Shown here: piece after piece, positions 22,906 to 34,900 of the stretch
Position numbering within the stretch: position 1 is the first letter of the stretch
Layout of the letters: every line of letters begins with the position of its first letter
From: Papio anubis
Lineage: Eukaryota; Chordata; Mammalia; Primates; Cercopithecidae
Reading direction: 5' to 3'
Assembly: GCF_008728515.1 (NCBI RefSeq)
Contig: NC_044991.1
Location: 38,334,968-38,398,967 of the forward strand
Length of the DNA stretch: 64,000 nucleotides
Program-made: the position numbers and the translations under genes
The notes under the pieces: model-generated
Database searches by the model: none
The model's input: the letters and a program-made list of their open reading frames with translations, nothing else
Told to the model about the DNA's origin: nothing

Positions 22906-25900
22906 GTAGGCGATCGCGAGGGGCCTTGTGGGAGGTGGCCCAGGAGAGGGGCATCCCTCAGCCCTGGGGGTGCCCCGGGCGGGAGACAGTGTTCCCGCCG
23001 GGGAGAAGGCTCACCCTGAGAGATGGAGAGGAAGGGTCAGCTGGTGGTGGGGCGCGGGCTCTTGTCATCGCGGAGCACGATGGGGTGGTTTTGCTGGGAG
23101 GAGGAGTGGAGTGGTTCAGTGAAGATTTACTGACCCAGGCACTGCACTGGGCGCTGGGAAGCTACGCTCGGACGCTGGCCAGAAGCAGTACTCAAAACAC
23201 GAGTGTGTGTATGAAGATGATCTTGCCAGATGTTACTGAGAGGCAAAGTAGAATATGCCATGGGCGTGAATAAGGGGGTCGTATGAAGGGTTCCTGAAAG
23301 TAAATTTTGCTGAGGAAATGACCTTTAAGCTGAGACTTGAAGACTGAATAGGAGTTAGCCCAGCTGACAGCGGAGGGTGAGAGTAGACGGCAGGAGTAGT
23401 ATAGTATCATAAGTTAATTAAACAGTAGATTTACTATCTGGTATTTCCCTCGATAGCTGATACTTACGAAGTGCTTAATATGTGTCAGAATTTGTCTGAA
23501 GCCTTTACAGATATCCTCCCTCCAGTCTTTCTTGAGCCCAGATGACTCTCTTGAACTGGACCTTTACATAACTATTTGTCTGACTCGCAAAAGTAATGCA
23601 TGTAGAGCAAGTAACACTGTGTCTGGCACTTAGTGCTTATTAAATATGAGCTATCACTATTATCATTACTCCACACGTGGCATTAAATAACAATTTTTAT
23701 AATTCAGCTACGTACACTTTTATTGGGCATCACCGGTCCAATGGAAATACAGTGCATGGCACATATGAAATTTTAAATTTTCTCCTATCTACATTAAAAA
23801 GTAAAAGCAAAGCAAAAAAAGTGACATTAATTTTGATAATATATATTTTATTTGAACTAATGTATCCAAAATATTATAATTTCAACATGTAATTGGTATA
23901 AAAACTGTGAGATAGTTTGTTCTTTTTTTCATACTTCATCTTCAAAACCAGTGTGTATTTTACATTTACAGTCCACCTCAATTTGTGCTCACCACATGTG
24001 ACTCATAGCTACTGTGTTGGACAGCACAGCTCTAAGCTACGTTAGACTGTAAACTTCTAAGACCTCAAGAAACTTACAGCCTAATGATGGGAACTTATTG
24101 AATAGTGCCTTTGACTTGAGGTTCCGTGAAAAACCATACCCACTTTTCCACCAGGGGCATTAAATAAGTTGAAGAATTCTGCAAATGCAGGTGATAATGC
24201 TATTAATAAGATGTGCTACTCATCTTGATAAACCCTCTGGTCAGAATTTTACCTACACCGCCTCAAAGTTTATTATTATACTCATCTAAAAGGGAAAACT
24301 TGGTATTATTTTTGCCACCTTTTTCTCTTGAGACTTTTACCTGTGGCTTTGTAGTAGATACCATGAATAAGAGAGAAAGCATAGTATTTTTTTTTCTTTT
24401 TAGTCTCATGGAGGAATGGGAACATGTCATACAAAGAGAGCATCTTGTGATAATACTAATGAAGTTCATATCCTAAAAAATGTATGTTTGTTTCTTAAAC
24501 CTCGTGTGAAGAGCATCTACTAAAAATAGAAATGTCTTGTTCTTAAAAGGTGAAAAACAAAGCCCCGGCCGAGGTACAGATAACTGCTGAACAACTCTTA
24601 AGAGAGGCTAAAGAAAGAGAACTTGAGCTTCTTCCACCTCCACCTCAACAGAAGATCACAGATGAAGAAGAATTAAATGATTATAAACTAAGGAAAAGGA
24701 AGGTCAGTCAGTGTGGTATCTTTCAGTCCACTAATTGTTAAGAGTGTATCAGTCAGAGTTTGAAAAGCTGGTTGGATTCTGTAGGGCAAGATGAGGTTAG
24801 TGTTCCTAGACACATGAATAATGTCCTTCTGGTTACCAGATAACAGCATTTTTCTGAACTATATAAAATATGCCTTGAGTTGTCTGGTTAAAGTATAAAA
24901 CAACTGAATCTGCATAATTTTTGGTACTGAATCAAAAATGGGTGGAAGTTTAGCAGGTGAAACAACAGACAACTGGAAGAGAGTATGCTTAGTAAGGCTG
25001 GACTGTGTACTTCTGTCTATACCACCTTCTGTGTTAAGAAATGAGATCTGGCCGGGCACTGTGGCTCATGCCTGTAATCCCAGCACTTTGGGAGGCCAAG
25101 GTGGGCTGATCACCTGAGGTCAGGAGTTTGAGACCAGCCTGACCAAAATGGTGAAACCTCATCTTTACTAAAAATACAAAAATTAGCCAGGCGTGGTGGC
25201 AAGTGCCTGTAATCCTAGCTATTCAGGAGGCTGACATGAGAATCGTAGGAACTCAGGACGCAGAGTCTGCAGTGAGCCGAGATCATGCCACTGCACTCCG
25301 ACCTGGGCGACAGAGCGAGATTTTGTCTCAAAAAAAAAGAAAAGAAAGGAAAAGGAATTGAGATCTGCAAAAGGACTATGAGAAGACTTTGGGATCTGAT
25401 TTGACCTCTTCACTCTAGAATGTGGGACTGTTTTAAAGCATGAATTCTGTTATATATGAAATTCTACCAGAGGACTTACGGGTAATAGTCAAAATATTTT
25501 TTATTAGGGACAAGCATAGACTCTTTTAAAGTATCAGTTAGTTGATTGTAATCTTCTGTAGTGGATTTCTTATTCCTCAAGGATTCCAGGATGTAATTTC
25601 TCTTAAATATGAACAAAATGAATAACCAGTTTAGTACAAGACTTAAAATAGACCAAGGGTGCTGTCATTTTTAGTCATTTGCCCTTTGACTTGACCCTTT
25701 TTGCCTTCTTCCAGACTTTTGAAGATAACATAAGAAAAAACAGGACTGTAATTAGTAACTGGATAAAATACGCACAATGGGAAGAAAGCCTAAAGGAGAT
25801 TCAGAGGTAAAATTGCTGAAAGTGTAGTTTTGTGTATAATGATTCATAGGTTAACAGATACCAAAAAGAAAAGAAGAAAAAGTTAAAGCACAGATAAAAG

Positions 25901-28900
25901 ATTGTGCCTCGGGTAGAAATTGTCAACTATGGTTCCATGAAACCCTAGGGTTCCCTTGAGAGCCTCAAGAGCACTGGGGTAGAATAGTCCCGAAGGGAGG
26001 GGCGGGAGAGACTTTACAGATTGATCTTGTCAGCTGTAGCTAAAGTAGCACAATTTCATCTGCTTTCTATATTTTGAGATTTTTTTTTTTTAATTTTTAG
26101 CTGAAAACCAATGGCCAAAAAAATAAAAATTGCAGTCTGGCCCTTCCTGTTGTCTCGCTTTCTGCATTCTCCCCTCATACCTCCTTCCCCCGCTGCGCCT
26201 GTGTACGTGCCACTCCCTGAATATATCATGTCTCCTTATTGTGAGGCTTGGCTGTTCTCCTTGCCTGGAATGAGCACCCCCTCCACACCAACCTTAGTTT
26301 CCTGGAAAATTGGAACTTTCCTCAAGTTCTTGTTTCTAGAGTTACCTACTACTTAGCCTTTTCCACCAGACATTTTCATTTCTTCCTCTCTGCTTCCTGT
26401 GCAGATCTTGACTATAACATAAATCACATTGCATTATAATTGCATGCATGTCTTTCTATAAGACTTTGTAAGGTACTTGAGAGCATTGTATCTTTTCATC
26501 ATCTTATGCCCAGAACCTGGCTCATGGTAGACACCTAATAAAACATCAGGGCATTACAGATAGTGTAAAATAACCGCTGCATGTGTTGTCTACACTACTT
26601 TTGATGCCCTGCAAATCTTGCTTCTTAAGGGCTCGATCCATATACGAGCGTGCTTTAGATGTAGACTATCGAAATATTACACTGTGGCTGAAATATGCAG
26701 AAATGGAGATGAAGAATCGCCAAGTCAACCATGCTCGAAATATCTGGGACCGGGCCATAACAACGCTGCCTCGAGTCAATCAGTTCTGGTAAGTTTCTGA
26801 TAAAACAGCCTTTTGTAGACTAGAAAAGTTCCACATTTTCTGTATTTATTTTATTTACATGATGATAGTTTAATTTTACATCCTACTTTTTCTTTAAACA
26901 TAAATGCTTTTTAATGTCCCATAGTCTGTTAAGTCATAATTGTGATGTTCTACAGCTATGTAATCAAAACTAAAATTTTGGTTGCAATCTTTGTTCATAA
27001 GCTTCTTGTTGAACTAGGCAACTTTTAATAAAAAATCTTTTTTTCCAATGGTTCACGCTTTTTCAGATTTATATTTCAATAACAAAACATGTTCGATTTA
27101 ACCTTTAAGAAAGATAAAATCTTAAATCTTCTTCCCATTCAACAATGGGAGAACTAAACCACAGCAGATATTTTCGGGTGATTTTGTTAAAGGTACAAGT
27201 ACACATACATGGAGGAAATGTTGGGAAACATTGCCGGTGCCCGGCAGGTGTTTGAGCGCTGGATGGAGTGGCAGCCTGAGGAGCAAGCCTGGCACTCCTA
27301 CATCAACTTTGAACTGAGATACAAAGAGGTGGATCGGGCCCGCACCATTTATGAGCGATATATCCTTTGGACGAGAACTGTGTGGTGCCATGATTGTCCT
27401 GGGTGCTGCTGCTCCTGTAGAGGTGTCTCATGGTCAGGACACACAGTCATTGACATCAGACTAGAAGTCAAGAATGCCAGTTTATCAGCTTCCCTATGTT
27501 TTGTAGGGAAAGAGATTGGTCAGAATGAAAATTTGTGATCTGGATAATTAGTCTTTTCTAGTGAGAGTTTGGGTTTATTTTATTGTAGTGCTGAAAACTA
27601 ATGTTTCCTCGTGGAAAATGATATTCCTGGGGGATTGTTTCCAGGACATCAAGGAGATGCCAAAATCGGTGATGCTTAAGTCCCTGATATAAAATGATGT
27701 AGTATCTGCATGTAACGTATGCATAGCCCCCCATATAATTGAAATAATCTCTAGATTACTTATACCTAATGTAATGTGAATGTTATGTAAATAATTGTTA
27801 CTCTGTGTATTTTAAGGTATAATAACCAAAAAAACTACATGTTCAGTATAGAAGCACTTTTTTCTCATGAATACTTTATCTCGGGTTGGTTGAATCTACA
27901 GATATGGAACCCATGGCTGGAGGACTAACTGTACTAAGGTTCTGGCTGCCCTTGCCAGTCCTGTTTTTCTAAGGTTTGTGTTGGTCATTACTACCGTTAC
28001 TGGAGTTCATCAAAGGTTTACTCTTTATTGGCTGTGTGGCTCCAGTGAGTCATTTAACTCCTTTGAGTCTTCGTGTCCTCTTCTTAAAAACAAGAATAAA
28101 AACACCTTTGTTGGGCTGTTGTGAAGATTAAATGATACACATGAAAGCACTTTTAGAAACTGAAGTACAGTCATTCCTCATTATTCACAGATTCCATATT
28201 AGCAAAATCACATATTTGCTAAAATTTATTTGTAACCCCAAAAATCAGTAATTGTGGCACTTTCACAGTCATTTGTGGACATGCACACAGCATGAAGTCC
28301 AGCAAGGCGAGGCTCTGCCTTCTGGTCTTAACCTCGTATAACCATGCCCAGAGCTTGGAGACAGGAAGGGCCAGTGCCATGTAGTGCAAGGAGCTCCGGC
28401 CCTGGGGCCAGTTGGGGAGTTTGAATCTGTCAGTGGGGCAGCCTCAGTCCAATCGCTTAACATTTCTGAATCACTTTTCTTACAAAATAATGAAGATAGA
28501 ATCTGCTAGGATGAGTTCTTTTTAGGATTTAAGATGATCATGAATGTGAGATTGTATATATACATGTTTCCCCTAGGCACAGTGGTTCAATACTCAATAA
28601 TTAAGTGTTTGCAGTGACTACATAGAACATAACTACCACAAATAATGAGAATCAACTTTACAATGCAGTATTAAGATCTTTTTATTTTTTTACTCTTCTC
28701 TCTTTAGGTGACAGTGTTAAGATCTTAATTATGTCTAGTAATTTTAATATTATTAGTTTGACAAAAGCTTTTATAGTACTTGCTATGTGCCAGGCATTAT
28801 TCTAAGTACTTTACAAATATTGTGGTGTAATCCTCATAACAACCTTGCAGTGTAGGAACTTCTCCATCCTTCAGATGAGGGAGCTGAGGCATGAGAGATT

Positions 28901-31900
28901 AAGTAGCTTGACTAGGTTCTCACAGGTGCTGATGGGAATAGAATGTGAACCTAGTAGAGCAGCTTCAGAACTGATGCTCTTAACTTCTTTGCCATATTTG
29001 AATGTATTATTACTTTGGAAATTAATGATTTATTCAAGGAAGATAGATTGAAATGGCAATTCAAAACTTTCTGCTTTGACTCTAGTTAACAGTTTGCTTT
29101 TTATAACATTTTTTCTTAATTATTAGTTCAAGTATTAATATTTTAATATAATTGGTGCCATTTATTGAACAGACCATTATTGACTACTTACAGTGCTATG
29201 TTCTTTTGGCCAGAAACAGTGCTAAGGGCTTTACATACATTTTCTCATTTAAAGCTGGCAGTAATCCAGTGAGGCTGGCATTATATTTCCCTGTTTACAA
29301 ATGAAATAGCTGAGACTTTGACAAGTTTGGTGACTTATCCGAGATCACATGGTTGGTAACCTGGGTTGAGATTTTTCTTTACTTCCAAACTCAAGTTTGT
29401 ACCCACCACTAAAATCTTAACTAAGCACTGGAGGAAAATAGAGATGAATAAGCATGGCCCTGCTCTCACGGAAGCCACTGTTTAGTTCTACGCTTTTGTG
29501 TGTTTTATTCCCCTAAAATTGTAGTTTGAATTGGTGGGGTTTCAGGCTTTGGTATGGTTTTGGTGTTTACTTACCATTTTTTTAAGCCATGCTGTTTTGC
29601 CTGGTATTTCCTTAATCCCCTTGCACTTGTCCTTGTGCACCCTGATGTTAAGAACTGGATCAAGTATGCCCGCTTTGAAGAAAAACATGCTTATTTTGCC
29701 CACGCACGGAAGGTGTATGAGAGAGCTGTGGAATTCTTTGGAGATGAACATATGGATGAGCACCTGTATGTCGCCTTTGCCAAGTTTGAAGAAAATCAGA
29801 AAGAGGTAAGTATACTTAACTTCATTGTACTGTGAAACAGCTTAGCAAAGATTACATTTTGTGCATGGTGAGTTCATTTCCATTTTTTCTTACTGACATA
29901 TCCCTGGAGATGTTTTCAAAATGCAAAAAACACAACTTCTCGCAGAGAACAGCGTATATATGTGACTAAGCTACAGATGGGAGCTGATTATAGATTGTAT
30001 TATACCTGTCTTAATTTTATTGTGCTTTGTTTGAAAATTAAGTCTTTTAGTCTGAATGCCCGTAAACTGAGAGCTAGTCTTTTAGCATCCTAAGTAAAGG
30101 ACTTAACAGATAATAAATGTGGGAAACAAAAAGCATAAAGCCCCAGAACAGAAAACAAAATTTAGAATGGAAATAGACATTGCCCTACAAATAAGATATT
30201 TCTTTTTTTCCCTTGTTCCTATGAAAATAGCTCAAATATTGAGAGGCTGAGGCAGGAGGATCACTGGAGGCCAGGAGTTTGAGACCAGCCTGGGCAACAT
30301 AGTGAGACCCTGTCTCTAAAAAAAAAAAAAATTGAGTGGGCATAGTGGCGCACGCCTACAGTCCCAGCTACTTGGGAAACTGAGGCAGGAGTGTCACCTG
30401 AGCCTAGGGGTTTGAGACTACAGTGAGCTATGGTTGTGCCATTGCACTCTAGCCTGGGTGACAGAGCAAGACCCCATTTCTTTAAAAAAAAAAAAAAAAA
30501 AGGCAGTTCAAATAATACAGAATTGAGATCCATCCAAATACAGGTTTGAGCATTCCCAGTCTGAAAATCTGAAACTCAAAATGTGAAACTTGTTGAGTGC
30601 TGACATGACACTCAAAGGAAATGTTCATTGGAACGTTTCAGACTTTGGGTTTTTGGATTAGGGATGCTGAACCAGTAAGTATAATGCAAATATTCCAAAA
30701 CTGGGAAAACATCCCAAATCCAAAACATGTCCAGTACCAAATATTTCAGACAAGAGATACTCAGTCTATACAAGGTCTTGCACAGACCATGCTAGGGAGT
30801 TCACATTCTGTTCGGGCCAGCAGGAAGCATTAAAAGGTTTTAAGCGGACAGTGATTGGATATGATTTATATTTTAAAGAGAGCCTCTGGCTAATTCATGG
30901 AGAATATATGGGGGTGGATGGCAAAAGTGGAACCAGGGGAGACTAGTGAGGAGACTTTTGAAGTGGTCCAGGTAAACAGTGGAGCTTGATGGCTGGGGGC
31001 TGGGGACGAGCGAAGGGCTGTGTGGAAGAGATTGAAATGGCAGGGCATGTTGCAAGAGTGAATATGGAGAATGAGGGAAAAAGAGGAATTGAGGATCACC
31101 TGAAGGCTTTGGCGTGAGCAAGTATGTGACTGTAGGTTAGGCCTTGCCTACTAAGATTGGGAAGATGGGGAGAGTCCCAGGTTGAGTGGGGAAGAAACAA
31201 GCTCAGTTTTGGACCTGTTTGAGATGTGCAGTAGACATCCAATTGGCAGTGTTAGTTAGGTAGACAGTATTAAATGTGGAGCTCAAAGCAGGGTACTGGT
31301 CTATCCTGACAGAGATACCTTCAACAAAATGGAGAAAAGCATCTTACTCAGGACATTATGAGGCCTCAAATTCTAACTTATAAGTAATATTTTGGTACAT
31401 TTACTCTCCTACTTGTGACTGTCATGAGAATATTGTGTTATAGAAGGTAATCATCCTGTCTGCATTTAGTTTGAAAGGGTACGAGTGATTTACAAGTATG
31501 CCCTGGACAGAATTTCAAAACAAGATGCCCAAGAACTCTTTAAAAATTATACCATCTTTGAGAAGAAGTTTGGTGATAGGCGGGGTATTGAAGATATCAT
31601 CGTGAGCAAACGGAGATTCCAGTACGAAGAAGAAGTAAAGGTGAGCGCTGGTGTGGATGGTCAACTCTGCAGATAACCCAAGATGTGCTCATCAATACTA
31701 GCAACACTAAGATGAATCATAGCAAGTTAGCACTACCAGTGATTAATCTCTTGATGATGTGCCTGTGATCAACTGGCAGCTATTTCAGACAAGTAGGAGT
31801 AAACAAGGCTGATAGAAAAGGCAAGCAAACAACACTTGGATTTGGTCTGCCACTTACATATTGTAAGTTATTTTGTTGATTGCTGACTGTGTGTAGAACT

Positions 31901-34900
31901 GGAGCAAAAGAAATGTGGACTCCATTCGAGCTCATTGTTGGAAGAAGGTGGAAGAGTCAGAGATTGGTCCAAAAACCTGTTTTGCACATCACCTTTGAGC
32001 TTAACTGCCTGAACAAAAGATGTATGCTAGACAGGGTTCCACTGGCATCTCTTTTTCTGTAATGTACTATTTTGATTTCAATTCAAAGAGAATAGCATTT
32101 TCCTTCAGTATTCTGCTATGTATTTAAAAATACTCTTGCTTAAAAATTAGCCGGGCGTGGTGGTGGGTGCCTGTAGTCCCAGCTACATGGGCGGCTGAGG
32201 CAGGAGAACGGCATGAACCCGGGAGGCGGAGCTTGCAGTGAGCCAAGATTGCGCCACTGCATTCCAGCCTGGGCGACAGAGCCAGACTCCATCTCAAAAA
32301 TAAAAATAAAAATAAATAAAAAATACTCTTACTTAGTCAAGTTAATTAAGATACCTCCAAGCAAAGGACTAAATCTGTTATTAAATGTGGTGGTAGGTTA
32401 GCAAGATATGTGAAAGATGAATTACTGTTAATTGGAAAGGCAAGTTTAACAATTGTGAGCATGATATAATTCTATTGTTGTTACAGACATAATGATACAT
32501 AGTCACATATTTAAGCAAATGCATTGGTAAGAATAGTCATCTAATTATTGACTATCATGAGAGTGATGACTATAGATGAAGGGGTCCTTGCTGTGGGACA
32601 CCTGGCCAGTAATCTAACCTCTGTATTCCTGTGTCTTTTCTATTTATGCAGTCTCAGGGATGGTGTTTTTAAAATGAGAGAACATGTAAAATTTAGAAGA
32701 AAAGGTGCTAAAATGTAGAGAGTCGGCCTGATGCCTTTTTTCAGCTTGCTTAACCTGGCAAGTGCAGCTCTTGGTTTTGTTTTTTATTTATTAAACTGGT
32801 TGTCTTTCTAGGCGAATCCACACAATTACGATGCATGGTTTGATTACTTGCGCTTGGTAGAAAGTGATGCAGAAGCTGAAGCCGTGAGAGAAGTCTATGA
32901 AAGGGCCATTGCCAATGTCCCACCCATTCAGGAGAAGAGGCACTGGAAGCGCTACATTTATCTTTGGATCAACTATGCACTCTATGAAGAATTGGAGGCA
33001 AAGGTGAAAAAACAGAATTATGTGTCAGCTGTTAATGGTTTCCTCTCCTCTGTATTCACAGCTCACCTATTGTGGATATTTATAATTCTTGAAACAAGGA
33101 AATTTAGTTTTAAATTTTTATGGGCTTCTGTTCAAGCCATACAGTTATATGTTCACTCTGCAACATTTTAAACTCTCTGTGCTTGTTATGGCCACACGTG
33201 AGGGGCTTTTCTTATTTTGGTTTGATTTTTACTTGAGGCACAACAAGATATCACTTGGAACTTGAAAGAGAACGGTGAACCAGCCCTTAGTTTAATTAAA
33301 TATAGTTTCCTGGATTTGCTCATTAATAGGGGTAATTATGGCTAGATTATGCATTTTTGCTTTTAGGAAAAATCAAGTGGCATTTTCAGAAATCATTTGT
33401 ATTAACCTTCTGGGTTTGATCTGAGACTACGAAATGTCTTTGTTTCTTTCTGCCATCAGGCAAAAAGGCTTTCTACAAAGAAGGGCTTAGAGTTTCGTGT
33501 CTTGTTGGTGATTCTTAAACTGAAGTTTCATGGCCGTTCATACTTTAGATCATAAATCAGGGTTTGCAAGTAACAACTTGTGAAACATACTCAGTTTTGG
33601 GCATGTACATTTTTACTAGTATCAGTAAAATTAGTAACTAGTAAAAGGAGTGTTAGCAGCAGACTTCAGTATTTTGTGAAAATTTCTTATCCTAATACAG
33701 GATCCTGAGAGGACAAGACAGGTGTATCAAGCCTCTTTGGAACTAATTCCTCACAAAAAGGTATGTTTGCTCTAAAGTGTTCCATTTCCAACAGGTCAGA
33801 ATCCTCTTCTGTTACTTGTGAAGTAATTCAGTGAAATAATATTGATTGATAAAATACTTCCCTGACCCACCATGGACAACATAAATAAAACTGAGATACG
33901 CGCCTTGCCTCTGAAAACAGCTCACAGTCTAGGTCGGAGGACTGCCTGCATTGACAAACAAAAGAAATTCAGAGAAGGCTCGGTAATTTGAATAGTCTGA
34001 GTGGAGGGAGAAAGATTTCCATGCAGAGAGCACACAACATGTGTCGGGGACACAGAGGCAGATTTGTAGGTAACAGTGAGTGTGTGCATGCCCAGATCAG
34101 TGTGCCCCTTGTGTAGATGGTTGAGATGTTACCTCTGCCTTGTTTCCCAGCACGAGAAACAAAACGTGTTTCCTTCTGTAGAAGTGCTGACAGAGTTACT
34201 TTTCAGAATAGAGGTAGGACATTCTGCCCACATACAAGCATGCCTACAAAACAAAGTCTGTTCTGAGTAGGGGCTACCATGCCGTGCAGTACAGTACGGT
34301 ATTTGGATCATGATTCTGAGGAGAGGCTACCATGCCAGGCAGTACAGTACAGTATCTGGATCATGGGATGTGGGTTTCTAGCTGTTGTGAAATGAATGTG
34401 GTCTTTTTTGCTTGTAAATAAGCAGAGTACATTCCTCTTACTCTGAAGTTTTAGAGAAATAGAATTACCAATGGCCTTGGTTAATTTAAATTTACTTTAA
34501 TTCAATTTAATTTGGATGAGGCTTTTAAGCTAGATATTTTTGTGCTTTTGTTTTCTAGTTCACATTTGCCAAAATGTGGATACTGTATGCACAGTTTGAA
34601 ATACGACAGAAGAATCTGTCATTAGCCAGAAGAGCATTGGTAAGTAAAGAAAGGATCAAGATGTCTGATTAAGTTCTATGAGAAAGAAATTAAAGTCTTG
34701 GTGCTTGGAAGTTATACAATTCCTACTTTAAAAAGTGACAGAAGTATTATACCCTTATAGCCTGGGACATGTTAGAAAACATGCATCCTCTGTAAAAACA
34801 CTGACTAATAATGCGTAAATTATTCTTATCACCTGGGGCAAATTACATTTTGTTTCAATATTGGAAACTTCTCTCGCTACCAGTTACTAGATCTTTCCAC

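Larger units (their letters stand above)
22290..23060. promoter_or_regulatory. CpG-rich bidirectional promoter of CFAP61 and CRNKL1
   Basis: The base composition changes sharply from AT-rich intron to CpG-dense sequence around the CRNKL1 start codon (22,855) and the inferred CFAP61 5' exon. The genes run apart from here, so one nucleosome-poor region probably drives both. No TATA box is evident. Motifs seen by eye: two ZNF143-like sites, an NRF1 core, a perfect DR1 nuclear-receptor repeat and an X-box-like element, listed separately. CRNKL1 is a housekeeping splicing gene while CFAP61 is cilium-restricted, so the shared region must support two expression programmes (inference). Confidence 0.8.
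27360..29626 (+). other. CRNKL1: CRNKL1 intron 5, U12-type AT-AC intron
   Basis: Begins ATATCCTTT, the exact U12 AT-AC donor consensus, and ends CCTTGCAC. A branch-site match, TTTCCTTAAT, lies at 29,607-29,616, about 11 bases before the AC, and there is no long pyrimidine tract. The intron also holds Tigger-like and MER repeats and MIR fragments. Confidence 0.93.

Noticed and set aside
27193..27538. Continuation of the CRNKL1 exon 5 frame to a stop codon at 27,536
   Set aside because: The frame runs past the AT donor into the intron (ERYILWTRTVW...), which is not part of the known protein; the AT-AC junction restores the correct residues.
29554..29835. Upstream open extension of CRNKL1 exon 6
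   Set aside because: Intronic codons before the AC acceptor; not conserved protein sequence.
32848..33171. Read-through of CRNKL1 exon 8 into its intron
   Set aside because: The donor AAG|GTGAAA and the next exon restore the known protein exactly.
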